Source of the DNA: UBA5794 sp965368815
GTDB taxonomy: Bacteria > Actinomycetota > Acidimicrobiia > Spongiisociales > UBA5794
Length of the DNA: 64,000 nt
Assembly (NCBI GenBank): GCA_965368815.1
Contig: CBDUOH010000002.1
Span: 1 to 64,000, forward strand
Direction: 5' to 3'
The notes below the pieces were generated by a model, which was not told the origin of the DNA, did not search any database, and saw nothing but the letters and a program-made list of their open reading frames with translations. The number at the start of each line of letters is the position of its first letter. The stretch's first letter is position 1. Positions 9,301 through 16,686 of the stretch are shown one piece after another. Both the position numbers and the translations under genes were made by a program.

Positions 9301-9995
9301 ACCTGGTCGAGGCGTCCGAACGGTGTGACCGGATCACTCGGACTCGGGGTGCTGGTAAAGGCGCTACCAGCTCCGACTCCGTAGACCCTGCCGGTGGTCT
9401 TGGCTTTGAGGGCGTTCGCTGAGCCGAGGGCTGCGGCGGTTGCGAGGTTCCAGCCGGCGACGTTGTCGCTGTAGGAATTGCCGATCGACCTGTTCGGGTT
9501 GCCGTCGGTGATGAAGATCACGGCGTTTGCGGCTGTGAACTCGCTGGTTGCCTCAGCGAGCGCGGCATCCCAGTTCGTGAACGAGTTGGAACCGGTATAC
9601 GCGCGGTACCCCGTTCCTCCGACGTTGTTCATGTAGTTGGCGAGCGCGGCACTTCCGACGGATGTGTAGGGCACGTCGGCGCTTGCGGGAACACCAAAAC
9701 GCACGATCCCGACCCGCGAAGACGGAGCGACGCTGTTGAGTTCGCTGACGAACGCGTTGACACCATCTCGCACCGCGTTGATCCCGGCGTTCGAGTTGCT
9801 CGTCATCGAACCCGATGCATCGAGTATCAGGACGACGTCGACCCCACAGGAGTCGACGGCAGCATCAGCAGCGCTTGTGACGCTCGGAATCGCGATTGGT
9901 ATCGCCACGATCAGTGACAATGTGACGACAGCGGCCGAGACGACCGACATGATTCTTCGTGCAAGCCCGTGTGTGGGCACCCATACTTGGGGCAT
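6378..9995 (-). CDS. LPXTG-anchored VWA-domain surface protein with tandem repeats
   Basis: A 1205-residue secreted wall protein. Visible in order: signal segment (about 12-45), von Willebrand A domain at about 51-250 with the MIDAS start LILDASGSM, a DUF11-like domain (257-375), an unassigned domain (376-508), three tandem repeats (512-914), another DUF11-like domain (918-1040), an SdrD-B-like domain (about 1048-1160), then LPTTG at 1164-1168, a membrane helix and an RR tail. This is the sortase-substrate layout; no sortase gene is in the window. The ATG at 9995 has GGGAAGG five bases upstream; in-frame starts at 10007 and 10142 lack this. Role inferred: adhesion or pilus-like surface structure. 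Confidence 0.9.
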   Translation of the reverse strand: MPQVWVPTHGLARRIMSVVSAAVVTLSLIVAIPIAIPSVTSAADAAVDSCGVDVVLILDASGSMTSNSNAGINAVRDGVNAFVSELNSVAPSSRVGIVRFGVPASADVPYTSVGSAALANYMNNVGGTGYRAYTGSNSFTNWDAALAEATSEFTAANAVIFITDGNPNRSIGNSYSDNVAGWNLATAAALGSANALKAKTTGRVYGVGAGSAFTSTPSPSDPVTPFGRLDQVVESGSVTSFADLTDSLPNLVGSICAPSLDIEKTTNGVQADTAPGPTIPAGDAVTWSYTVTNTGRLTVYDITVTDDNNDGATITCPGGNGSFDLDPGESTVCSASSISWFAPTHELHANTATATGAPLNRPAVNDSDDSHYTPSLVCPFDATGSQILIDIHGDASDGGYLAGGGSSVGPIAVNVPAGYYHVSWASYDAHAIGGESNPGETLEQWYLDFASGDSASTSDVPWNQDFAQGSADSILNLGSPETQVTVRHSAPGSTAGGVYAICAMLDPIDPGSIGITKTLVTDGDLYDGDVATFSVTIANGSDDESVTVTSLTENIGGTDIDLLATPDAAGLVANTCNDDLPITIAPNGSVDCSFSIVVSAPMTSASDDRCDPDGKIDVVSGEAVGQTSGAQSSDDDCESILINPDPTLSINKTVISQGPFFDADEVTFGVAISNNSDTEAVTIDSLTDDVGGIGTIDLLAPGLAPGLESNTCNSVSPLVIPAGGSVDCTFSMIVSSAMSSATADDCPNPDGKVDVVEASGTGNESGKSVSDDDCADITVNSDSEITVDKSKTTDGNYFDGDEAVFEVQVYNESDTESVTIDTLTENIGGADIDLLANPIAAGLVSNTCNDNPTITIAAGGVFTCTFSITVSIDMTTATHERCVPGLKVDVVAASGVGDRSGKSVSDSDCEKISVTEEPGGELTIDKTVYDPSVGEYVDLAFLPSSTPLPTTVEWQITVTNPTEWTVENIYLVDANAAACEVAFVAALEAIAVDKDSLDPGESVTFTCESEITSVPSANTAVAGGTDILQRPIPEVEDSAAVGQVQASATIGDTVWYDTNGNGIQDGSEAGIAGAPVKLTGVDGQDVDPVTPGVQTELSRTTDANGKYLFSGLPDGNYKVTVSLATVPNPGTQALRFTTASSFSVLLPDGGAFLDADFGVVADQLPTTGISTDNLVLIALILMAAGVVAVLATRREDEGTDDQIAS
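7254..8462 (-). repeat. Three tandem ~130-residue repeats inside the surface protein
   Basis: Residues about 512-640, 646-779 and 782-914 share the same plan: an opening K(T) strand followed by D.DxVxFxV, NxSDxExVT(V/I)xSLTxxxGG, DLLA, the block NTCN, a CxFS strand, a D/P-rich Cys loop with GKxDVV, and an end of SDxDC. Conserved cysteines suggest intra-domain disulfides or metal sites. They look like CARDB/DUF11-class Ig-like stalk modules. Confidence 0.85.
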
Positions 9996-10108
9996 TTGCC
10001 TTCCCATCCCTTTAATAGCACGGGGTTTCTGCCCCGTGGGTCCGGACCGAAGCCCTTCGTTCCGGACACTTCTATCTCCGCCGCGGAAGCCCTCCACGGC
10101 AGAAATAT
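9996..10108 (-). ncRNA. Structured 5' leader of the surface-protein mRNA, candidate regulatory RNA
   Basis: Reading the minus strand toward the start codon, three hairpins follow one another: A (10099-10093 with 10087-10081), B (10067-10061 with 10046-10040, plus an inner 5-bp stem) and C (10038-10032 with 10025-10019, both arms 7 bp). The 5' end also has a 12-bp complement, with a 2-base bulge, between 10105-10094 and 10039-10026. This would exclude hairpins A and C. Two exclusive folds upstream of a ribosome site are riboswitch-like. I do not recognise a known class. Confidence 0.45.
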
Positions 10109-10113
10109 CCAGC

Positions 10114-10142
10114 ACTATCCATTGAATCGCACTGACACCCAA
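10114..10142 (-). promoter_or_regulatory. Candidate promoter of the surface-protein gene
   Basis: On the minus strand a TTGGGT -35 (10142-10137), 17-base spacer and GATAGT -10 (10119-10114) predict transcription starting near 10107. That is almost exactly the 5' base of the long-range complement in the leader. Confidence 0.5.
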
Positions 10143-10274
10143 ACCCCCATGGGTCGGCCGTCTTATCGCGACTCACACCGAACATACCGCTACGCAGCGT
10201 GGTCGGCAATAGTCAATCGGTGGTTGTTGTTGTGTCTAGTCAGCTCGGTCGGGTCTGCGCGGTGCGGTTCTGAC

Positions 10275-10280
10275 TATGGT
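10275..10280 (+). promoter_or_regulatory. TATGGT -10 element of csaA, predicted leaderless start
   Basis: TATGGT ends eight bases before the csaA ATG, with no Shine-Dalgarno between. This matches the TANNNT pattern seen before many genes in the window. Confidence 0.5.
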
Positions 10281-10288
10281 TCCGCGCT

Positions 10289-10621
10289 ATGTCTCGTCCC
10301 TCCATTGCTGATTTCCAACGTCTGGCCCTGCGGGTCGGCACGATACTCAGAGCCGAGCCGAACACCGGCGCCCGTGAGCCGGCGTTGAGCCTGTGGATCG
10401 ACCTCGGCGACGCCGAGCCGGTCCAGTCGTCGGCCAAGATCACCGAGCGCTACGACGCCGATGATCTGGTCGGTACCCAAGTCATAGTAGTCGCTGGGTT
10501 CGCCCCCATGCGCGTCGGCGGATTCCGTTCCGATGTGCTCGTCCTGGGGATACCGACCGATGAGGGGACCGTGCTGCTCCGCCCCGACGGCGAGGTTCCA
10601 CCCGGTGCTTCCGTCGCCTGA
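10289..10621 (+). CDS. csaA: CsaA-like tRNA-binding-domain protein
   Basis: A 110-residue single OB-fold (EMAP/tRNA-binding domain) protein matching CsaA along its whole length: IADFQRLALRVGTI at the N-terminus, SSAKITERYDADDL in the middle, and GFRSDVLVLGIP then LLRPDGEVPPG near the end. CsaA is described as a secretion-linked chaperone with tRNA-binding fold; the role in this organism is inferred. The last 172 bases overlap, antisense, the 3' end of the neighbouring nuclease gene. Confidence 0.88.
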   Translation: MSRPSIADFQRLALRVGTILRAEPNTGAREPALSLWIDLGDAEPVQSSAKITERYDADDLVGTQVIVVAGFAPMRVGGFRSDVLVLGIPTDEGTVLLRPDGEVPPGASVA

Positions 10622-12216
10622 ATGCTCGTCGGGTCCGGGAGACGCCCGACGGGCAGCGATAGCGCACCGGTGATCTCGTCGAATCGGATGCCGGGTGCCG
10701 AGAGCCAACGCCAGATCAAGCGGGCTTCCTCCATCTCGGCCATCGTCCCCGGCCGACCCTGTGGCGGCAGGGCTTCGGGCAGGAATGGTCGTTGGGCCGT
10801 CGATCGCCATGTCTGGTGGAGATGGCCGCGATTGATGAGCGCTGATATCCCGTCTGCATCGGTTGCGATGACGATGCCGGCCTCCTGAAGGGCAGTCCAT
10901 GCCCTGACGTCCTCGATCGAGCGTTTGAGGGCGTCCCAGCGATCGCGGACGTCGGCCGCCTCCTCGAACCGCTGGTGGCGGGCGAACGTGGTCATCTTCC
11001 TGGCAAGCCCCTCGAACAGGACCGCAGGGTCGGTGGCCAACGCACGCTCGAACTCGGCCACGACTGCCGCGTAGCCATCATCATCGGTGCCTGCGCACGG
11101 GCACGTCGAGGTTCCGAGACCGCGGAACTCGTCACCTCGGCACGGCGTGCCACACCGTCGGATCTGCGAGCCGTCCCACAGAGCGAACATCACCTGTTCC
11201 GCCGCACGCCGCGATCGGAACGGACCGAGGCTCGTGCGCCCCGTCGTGGAGATCCGGCCCAGTTGCAGTCGCGGATACTCCTCGTCGGTGAGTCGTACCC
11301 AATGCAGGGAGCGAGGCGGCTTGGACCTGCGGTTGTATCGAGGCAAATGCTGGGTTATCTGTCGTACCTCGACCACCGACGCCTCCAGTTCGCACGTGGT
11401 CGTCTGGTGCTCGATCGCCGCGAGCTCGCGCAACATGTCATCGACCTTGCGTCGTGTGTCGCCCCCGAAGTACGAACGGACACGGGCCCGGAGGTTGGTT
11501 GCCTTCCCGATGTAGATCACCGCCCCCGAAGCGTTGATGAATCGGTACACACCGGGGCGTCGGGGCAGGTGTTCCGTGAGATCCAATTTGCCGATGGCGC
11601 GTGAGCCCTTGATCGAGGGCAACGCAAGAAGATCATCCAGGTGGGTGACCCCGATCGATCCTGCTCGCTCGAGGAGGCACCAGAACACGTGTGCCGTTGC
11701 GATGGCGTCGTCGAGTGCTCGATGATTCGGGGTCGTAGGGGAGTGGAAGTGGGACGCGAGGCTTGACAGCCTGAGGTTGCGAACCTCTTTTCGCACGAGG
11801 CGTCGAGCGAGTCGAAGTGTGTCCGTCGACTGGTGGGGGAGCCGCCCATAGCCGAGGCGGATCGCCGCTGCATTGAGGAAGGACACGTCGAATGACACAT
11901 TGTGTCCGACGATCACCGATTCGCCGAGGAACTCGAGGAATGAGGGGAGTGCCTCCTCAATTCTTGGCGCGTCGATGACCATTGCCTGGGTGATTCCCGT
12001 GATGACGGTCACCTGGGGAGGGATGGGTGCCCCGGGGTTGACCAACGTCTGGAACCGACCGACCTCGAGGCCGCCCTCGAACTTCACAGCGCCGATTTCG
12101 GTGATCTCGGATCGATCGGGTCCCACGCCGGTTGTCTCGAGGTCGAGGACACAGAACGGGACTTCCGAGAGTGGAGTTCCGAGATCGGAGAACGAGCGTT
12201 GGCCGACGAGAGTCAC
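10450..12216 (-). CDS. DEDDh exonuclease fused to a GIY-YIG/UvrC-like region
   Basis: A 588-residue protein. Residues about 15-180 are a DnaQ-type 3'-5' exonuclease with DLETTG (ExoI), GHNVSFDVSFL (ExoII) and HRALDDAIAT (ExoIII). A GIY-YIG nuclease domain follows (PGVYRFINASGAVIYIGKA), then a UvrC-like region with a UVR motif (ARHQRFEEAADVRDRWDALK). Such fusions occur in mycobacteria and resemble Cho/UvrC incision enzymes, so a DNA repair role is likely. GTG at 12216 is preferred because TAGTGT lies seven bases upstream, a leaderless arrangement. The last ~57 residues lie antisense to csaA and are Ser/Thr/Pro-rich, probably a read-through extension. Confidence 0.88.
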   Translation of the reverse strand: MTLVGQRSFSDLGTPLSEVPFCVLDLETTGVGPDRSEITEIGAVKFEGGLEVGRFQTLVNPGAPIPPQVTVITGITQAMVIDAPRIEEALPSFLEFLGESVIVGHNVSFDVSFLNAAAIRLGYGRLPHQSTDTLRLARRLVRKEVRNLRLSSLASHFHSPTTPNHRALDDAIATAHVFWCLLERAGSIGVTHLDDLLALPSIKGSRAIGKLDLTEHLPRRPGVYRFINASGAVIYIGKATNLRARVRSYFGGDTRRKVDDMLRELAAIEHQTTTCELEASVVEVRQITQHLPRYNRRSKPPRSLHWVRLTDEEYPRLQLGRISTTGRTSLGPFRSRRAAEQVMFALWDGSQIRRCGTPCRGDEFRGLGTSTCPCAGTDDDGYAAVVAEFERALATDPAVLFEGLARKMTTFARHQRFEEAADVRDRWDALKRSIEDVRAWTALQEAGIVIATDADGISALINRGHLHQTWRSTAQRPFLPEALPPQGRPGTMAEMEEARLIWRWLSAPGIRFDEITGALSLPVGRLPDPTSIQATEAPGGTSPSGRSSTVPSSVGIPRTSTSERNPPTRMGANPATTMTWVPTRSSAS

Positions 12217-12306
12217 CAGAGCGACACTAGTCGAACGTGTGTTCGATGCGATGATTTGGTTTCGATGGCGCACGAGACGGGTACATTCACGATGGAAAGG
12301 AGCACG

Positions 12307-12804
12307 GTGGAGTTCGCAGGGCAGGTGTGGTTCAGGTTCGGGTCTTCTCCCGTGTGGACGCTGTATCGCTTCGCACGAGCTGTGGCCGAGGCTGGTATCC
12401 CTGTGGCGCTCGACTGGCAGCCCCTCCCGGCCGACGATGAGGCGCCGCTCATGCGTGCGTACCTCGGCATCGACGATCCGGAGGAACGGGGTCGGTTTCT
12501 CCACGCGGCCCTTGGGCTGATCCATCTCGAGGGACGCGATGCCGCCGATCCTCAGATGGCGGTCGACGCGGGAACCGCTTCAGGGTTGTCCGACGTGGGG
12601 TCGGGGCCGGAAGCATCGTTGCGCGATGTCGCAGCGTTGGCGGACTCACTCGGCGTCGTCGACGTGCCGTCGCTCTACCGTCACGGCCCGCCGATGAGGA
12701 TCGTCCTGACTCCTGCGGCCCTCATGGCTGATCCTCGCGACACCTTGCAGGCAATCCTTGCTGTTTCAGCAGACGACGGAATCTGGGAGTTGAAAAAGCC
12801 ATGA
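12307..12804 (+). CDS. Unrecognised protein, possibly a degenerate DsbA/thioredoxin-fold protein
   Basis: A 165-residue soluble protein. The opening VEFAGQVWFRFGSSPVWTLY resembles the first strand and helix of DsbA/FrnE-like proteins, and an ALDWQPLP strand follows, but the CxxC active site is missing. The assignment is tentative. GTG at 12307 is chosen over ATG 12292 because AAAGGAG lies four bases upstream and a TACATT -10 at 12282 would place the transcript start after ATG 12292. It is divergent from the exonuclease gene and overlaps the next gene by four bases. Confidence 0.6.
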   Translation: MEFAGQVWFRFGSSPVWTLYRFARAVAEAGIPVALDWQPLPADDEAPLMRAYLGIDDPEERGRFLHAALGLIHLEGRDAADPQMAVDAGTASGLSDVGSGPEASLRDVAALADSLGVVDVPSLYRHGPPMRIVLTPAALMADPRDTLQAILAVSADDGIWELKKP

Positions 12805-13007
12805 CGACCTATCGATGCGAACAATGCGGGAACAAGACCCGGTTCGACGTGTATGACACGGTGACCCGACGGCGGTTCGAGCACGCGGATCTCGGAGGAG
12901 TCGTGACCATTGAGGATGAGTCCGTGCTCTCGCGGACTGTCGACAAGGTCGTGTGTCGGTGGTGCGACTCGCCGGATCAGGTCGTCTCGGTCGAGGACGA
13001 TCGCTGA
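12801..13007 (+). CDS. Small zinc-ribbon protein
   Basis: A 68-residue protein with two cysteine pairs, CEQCG near the start and CRWC near residue 53, typical of a rubredoxin-knuckle zinc ribbon. No enzymatic domain is visible. Its ATG overlaps the previous stop (ATGA), so the two are co-translated and may work together. Its last 31 bases overlap the end of the convergent trmH gene. Confidence 0.7.
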   Translation: MTTYRCEQCGNKTRFDVYDTVTRRRFEHADLGGVVTIEDESVLSRTVDKVVCRWCDSPDQVVSVEDDR

Positions 13008-13750
13008 CGTCGCGCCTCGGCAAGCACGATCGCTGCCGCCACCGAGGCATTGAGCGAATCCGACTGCCCGGACATCGGGATGCGTGCTCCGACCCCGATG
13101 TCGTTCCATTGGCTGCCTACGCCTGCGTCCTCTGCCCCGACGACGATCGATGTCGGCCCGGACATGTCGATGTCCCAGACGCTCATCGAGTCGTACGGCC
13201 GCAGGACCACCGTCTGGGTGTGTTCGACGCACCACGCAATCGCAGACTCGCGATCGGCCGACGCAGTCGGGATGGCGAGAAGCGCGCCTTGGGCGGCGCG
13301 GATGACGTTGGGATTCACGAGATCCGTTGCGAGTTCCGATGCCAGCAGCGCTGCGCCGAGTGCATCACAGGTACGCATCATGGCTCCGATGTTGCCCGGC
13401 TTTTCGACCCCGTCGGCGACGAGCACCAGCGAGGGCTCGGGAGGGCTGAACTGTCCGATTCCCAAGTCGGGTGTCACGGCAATCACCGCGGTGCCGTCCG
13501 GGTGCGTTCGGCGGGAGATCTTGTCGAAGACATGCGTCGACACGGTTGTCGCACCGAATGGGGCGGCCCGACCGGCGTATTGCTCGCACCAGATCGTTTC
13601 GACGATGCGGGTGTGTCGGGACAGGCGCTGGGATTCCCGCGCGCCCTCGACGAGGAACTGCCCGGTTTCGTCCCTGTGTGACCTCTTCGACAAGTTGACC
13701 CAGGCCTTGACCCTGGCGTTCGACGTACTGGAGATGTCAGGAGGACTCAT
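12977..13750 (-). CDS. TrmH/SpoU-family RNA 2'-O-methyltransferase
   Basis: A 257-residue SPOUT methyltransferase acting on rRNA or tRNA ribose. An N-terminal substrate-binding region (RVKAWVNLSKR, FLVEGARE) is followed by the knotted SAM domain with motif 1 EKPGNIGAMMRTCDALGA, motif 2 VVGAEDAGVG and motif 3 IPMSGQSDSLNASVAAAI. The N-terminal layout resembles 23S rRNA methyltransferases such as TsnR/RlmB. The start at 13750 removes a non-conserved 37-residue extension and overlaps the upstream gene by 14 bases. Confidence 0.92.
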   Translation of the reverse strand: MSPPDISSTSNARVKAWVNLSKRSHRDETGQFLVEGARESQRLSRHTRIVETIWCEQYAGRAAPFGATTVSTHVFDKISRRTHPDGTAVIAVTPDLGIGQFSPPEPSLVLVADGVEKPGNIGAMMRTCDALGAALLASELATDLVNPNVIRAAQGALLAIPTASADRESAIAWCVEHTQTVVLRPYDSMSVWDIDMSGPTSIVVGAEDAGVGSQWNDIGVGARIPMSGQSDSLNASVAAAIVLAEARRQRSSSTETT

Positions 13751-14489
13751 GTTCGGCTCCCATCTGCCTGCCAGCCCTGTTGCGTTGCGCCATACGCAGT
13801 CGCGATCTCCTGACCACGGTGCGTTTGTGATGCTCTGTTGCGACGATCGCTGCGACCACAACCATACCGATCACCGCGAGACCCAGAACGAGAGCGCTTC
13901 TCAATGCACCGGATCGGCCCGGTTCGACGACCGGTTCGGCCAGGCCATCACCGATCGCTCCGACCATCGCGATCAGCGCACCGTCGATGTCATCGGCGGC
14001 AAGGAACGGGCGACCGACGTCGGCGACGGCTGAACCGTCGATGGTCACACCCGTCTGTGCCGCAAGTTCCGTGCGACCCTCCGCGAGTGCGATCAGCAGG
14101 ACGACGCCGTTCTGTGCGACATCGTCGCCGACGCCCCACAGTTCTCCGATCGTGGTGGCAAACGCAGCGGGGTCGTGTCCCCTGGTGTTGTCGACGACCA
14201 CGACGCGCAAGTCGATCCCGTGCCTGGCAGCAACGCGGTCGATTGTGTCCGCCATGACGTCGGGTGCCGTGACCCGACCGGCTTCATCGGTGAGCGAGCC
14301 GGCGCAGATGATTCCGAGGTACTGACCGCATGGCTGTTGCGCCTGCGCTTCGGCGTCCGACGACACCACGCCAGCCACGATCATGGTTGCCGCGAGCAAC
14401 GCCACAGCGCCAATCCGTGCGGGGAGTGCTTGGCGTATCAGGCTTGTTCCGTCGGTGGTCCGCGGGCGTTCACGTCGTGGTGAGGGCAT
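13737..14489 (-). CDS. TPM-domain membrane protein
   Basis: A 250-residue protein with an N-terminal signal or anchor helix (ALLAATMIVAGVVS), an extracytoplasmic TPM domain at about 55-190 (visible blocks LRVVVVDNT and QNGVVLLIAL), and a C-terminal membrane helix (ALVLGLAVIGMVVVAAIVAT) followed by a basic tail. TPM proteins are linked to membrane-protein turnover or phosphatase activity; the function here is unknown. The ATG at 14489 avoids overlap with the divergent glycosylase gene. Confidence 0.75.
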   Translation of the reverse strand: MPSPRRERPRTTDGTSLIRQALPARIGAVALLAATMIVAGVVSSDAEAQAQQPCGQYLGIICAGSLTDEAGRVTAPDVMADTIDRVAARHGIDLRVVVVDNTRGHDPAAFATTIGELWGVGDDVAQNGVVLLIALAEGRTELAAQTGVTIDGSAVADVGRPFLAADDIDGALIAMVGAIGDGLAEPVVEPGRSGALRSALVLGLAVIGMVVVAAIVATEHHKRTVVRRSRLRMAQRNRAGRQMGAEHESS

Positions 14490-14569
14490 GGACCCCGATG
14501 TTCGTCGGGTTGGGCGTTCGATGCCAAACCCGCGCCGGATCCGGTTCGTGATGTCGGTACCGTTGCGAG

Positions 14570-15445
14570 ATGCACGAAACACTGGTCGATGTCGGCTCAC
14601 CGTTTGATCTGCTTGCTACGGCACGGACATTGGGCGTTGGCCGGCGCATCGGCGATGTGTGGGTCTGGGCGTCGTGGACCGATGAGGGCCTCGGAACGGT
14701 CGAGGTCGCCCACGCTCCCGGATCGGTGGTGAGAATCCGCGCCTGGGGCGACGGGGCTCGGGTGCTGATCGAGCGGGGCCCGGACCTGGTCGGAGCCCGG
14801 GACGTCGGCTGGGGGGACGACCCGCCTGCAGATCTCAGGGACCTTGCGGCGGGTACGCGGGGTCTCAGGCTTGGCGCCAATCGGTCGGTGTACGAGACCG
14901 TTGCCCAGACGGTGCTCGGTCAGCTCGTCACGACCCGTGAGGCGAAACGCACCCTTCGTGAACTGATCTCCGCGTTCGGCGACGCGGCACCGGGACCGGT
15001 ATCGGAACTCACGGCGTTCCCGAGGGCGTCGGTACTCGCCCAGCTCGACTATCAGGATCTTCATTCCTTCGGGATCGAGCGTACGAGGGCCGAGACGTTG
15101 ATTGAGGTCGCACGACGGGCTCGACGCCTGGAGGCGATCCTCGCTATGCCACCCGGCGATGCCGAGCGACGACTGCTCGCCGTCAAAGGAGTGGGGCGAT
15201 GGACGGCAGGAATCGCGATGGGAAGTGCGGTCGGGAACACGGATGCGGTCCCTGAAGGTGACTATCACCTACCGAACGCGGTGGCGTGGGCCCTTGCCGG
15301 GGAGCCGAGGGCCGACGACGAACGGATGTGCGAACTTCTCGAACCGTTCCGTCCCCAGCGCCGACGCGTCGTCGAAATGATCAAGCAGGCTGGCATCCAC
15401 GCACCGAAGTACGGACCACGGTCACCGATACGTCAGCACCTCTGA
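14570..15445 (+). CDS. AlkA-like DNA-3-methyladenine glycosylase (HhH-GPD)
   Basis: A 291-residue base-excision repair glycosylase. The helix-hairpin-helix LLAVKGVGRWTAGIAMG is followed by the GPD segment with the catalytic aspartate in EGDYHLPNA, and ANRSVYETVAQTVLGQLVT starts the HhH-GPD fold. The iron-sulfur cysteines of MutY/Nth are absent, supporting the AlkA branch. TACCGT lies six bases before the ATG with no ribosome site, so the transcript is probably leaderless. Confidence 0.88.
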   Translation: MHETLVDVGSPFDLLATARTLGVGRRIGDVWVWASWTDEGLGTVEVAHAPGSVVRIRAWGDGARVLIERGPDLVGARDVGWGDDPPADLRDLAAGTRGLRLGANRSVYETVAQTVLGQLVTTREAKRTLRELISAFGDAAPGPVSELTAFPRASVLAQLDYQDLHSFGIERTRAETLIEVARRARRLEAILAMPPGDAERRLLAVKGVGRWTAGIAMGSAVGNTDAVPEGDYHLPNAVAWALAGEPRADDERMCELLEPFRPQRRRVVEMIKQAGIHAPKYGPRSPIRQHL

Positions 15446-15460
15446 CGGGTCCCCGCCTGG

Positions 15461-16609
15461 CTAGTAGAGCTCGTAGTAACCGTCGATGAGACGATCGGTG
15501 ACGTTCGCCCAATCACCGAAACAGTCCGACACGATCCGATCGACCGCATCGGGATCCGGATCGTTCGTCGTTTCAACGTGGACGGTCTGTGGTTCGGTGA
15601 CGGGATGCCCGATCGAGGACAGGAGTCGGATGGTCGCTTCTGTGGCGTCGGTCTCGGCGATGAGACGCTGTGAGATGTCGTAGGCGATCGCGTGATATGT
15701 CTTGCCGACATGGGCAGCAGGGTTCTTACCGGCAGCAGCCTCGAGACTCATCGGGCGATAGGGAGTTATCAGACCGCCGAAACGGTTGCCCCGCCCGACC
15801 TGTCCGTCATCGCCCGCCTCGGCGGATGTTCCGCTCAGCGTCAGATAGACCGAGTCCTCCTGGTCCGCCTGATTGACCTGGACCGACACCCGGCGCCCCG
15901 CAACGGCCGACGCGAGCTCGGTCACGTCATGGTGGACCGCATCGATCACGTCGTCGTACGCAGCCCTGTCGGCAACCTTGGTGGCCATCACGGGTGATGC
16001 AACGGTCACCGTGATGTCATCTCCCACCCGCGCACCCATGACCTTGATGTCGCGTCCGACGGGGAGTTCGGCACGGTATGCGGGATCGTTGAGGTGATGC
16101 TCCACGTCGTACACGACGGATTCGACGATCGACCGTGGCATCGACACAGCGGCGAACGACGTGTCATTGGCGAGGGGCGCGACAGACTCGGCATGGACGA
16201 CGGCGGCGAGGTCGTCAGAGCTCCTGTTGAGCCAGACCTCGACCGTGAACGCGTCCGGATCGGCATCCGGAAGCAGTTCGAGCAACCGGCTGTGATATCG
16301 GGCCGCGAGTTCTTCGGGGTCGGGCTTCCAGTCGAATGCGTATGAGGCTTTGCCCACCAGCACGATGCGCGACGGCTTCACATGGTGTCCGCCGCCGAAT
16401 CCGACGTCAACCGCACCTGCGGCGAGAATCGCTTTGTCGACATTGAAGTGTCGTACCGCACCCGTGTGCTTGGTGTACTGGCGAGCGAGGTGGCAGGCGA
16501 ATTCCTCTGCAAGTCGGTCACAGATCGTGTCGGGGTGACCGAGGCCCTTGCGCTCGACGAATTCAACGGGTGGGGCGTACGCGGGTCGGCTGGTAAGGGA
16601 GATACTCAT
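15461..16609 (-). CDS. Archaeal-type S-adenosylmethionine synthetase
   Basis: A 382-residue protein of the archaeal AdoMet synthetase family rather than bacterial MetK. Diagnostic blocks are VEFVERKGLGHPDTICDRLA, GRGNRFGGLITPYRPMSLEA and AGKNPAAHVGKTYH. It should make SAM from ATP and methionine. The ATG at 16609 has TACGAT eight bases upstream and no ribosome site (leaderless). It is divergent from a trans-sulfuration-type PLP gene only 77 bases away, suggesting linked methionine and SAM metabolism. Horizontal origin is possible. Confidence 0.9.
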   Translation of the reverse strand: MSISLTSRPAYAPPVEFVERKGLGHPDTICDRLAEEFACHLARQYTKHTGAVRHFNVDKAILAAGAVDVGFGGGHHVKPSRIVLVGKASYAFDWKPDPEELAARYHSRLLELLPDADPDAFTVEVWLNRSSDDLAAVVHAESVAPLANDTSFAAVSMPRSIVESVVYDVEHHLNDPAYRAELPVGRDIKVMGARVGDDITVTVASPVMATKVADRAAYDDVIDAVHHDVTELASAVAGRRVSVQVNQADQEDSVYLTLSGTSAEAGDDGQVGRGNRFGGLITPYRPMSLEAAAGKNPAAHVGKTYHAIAYDISQRLIAETDATEATIRLLSSIGHPVTEPQTVHVETTNDPDPDAVDRIVSDCFGDWANVTDRLIDGYYELY

Positions 16610-16686
16610 AGGCACGCATCGTATACCCGCTCCGTTTGTGACCACCACGGCCGGTGTCGAGCCGTCGGTGCGGTACCGTACCCGAC

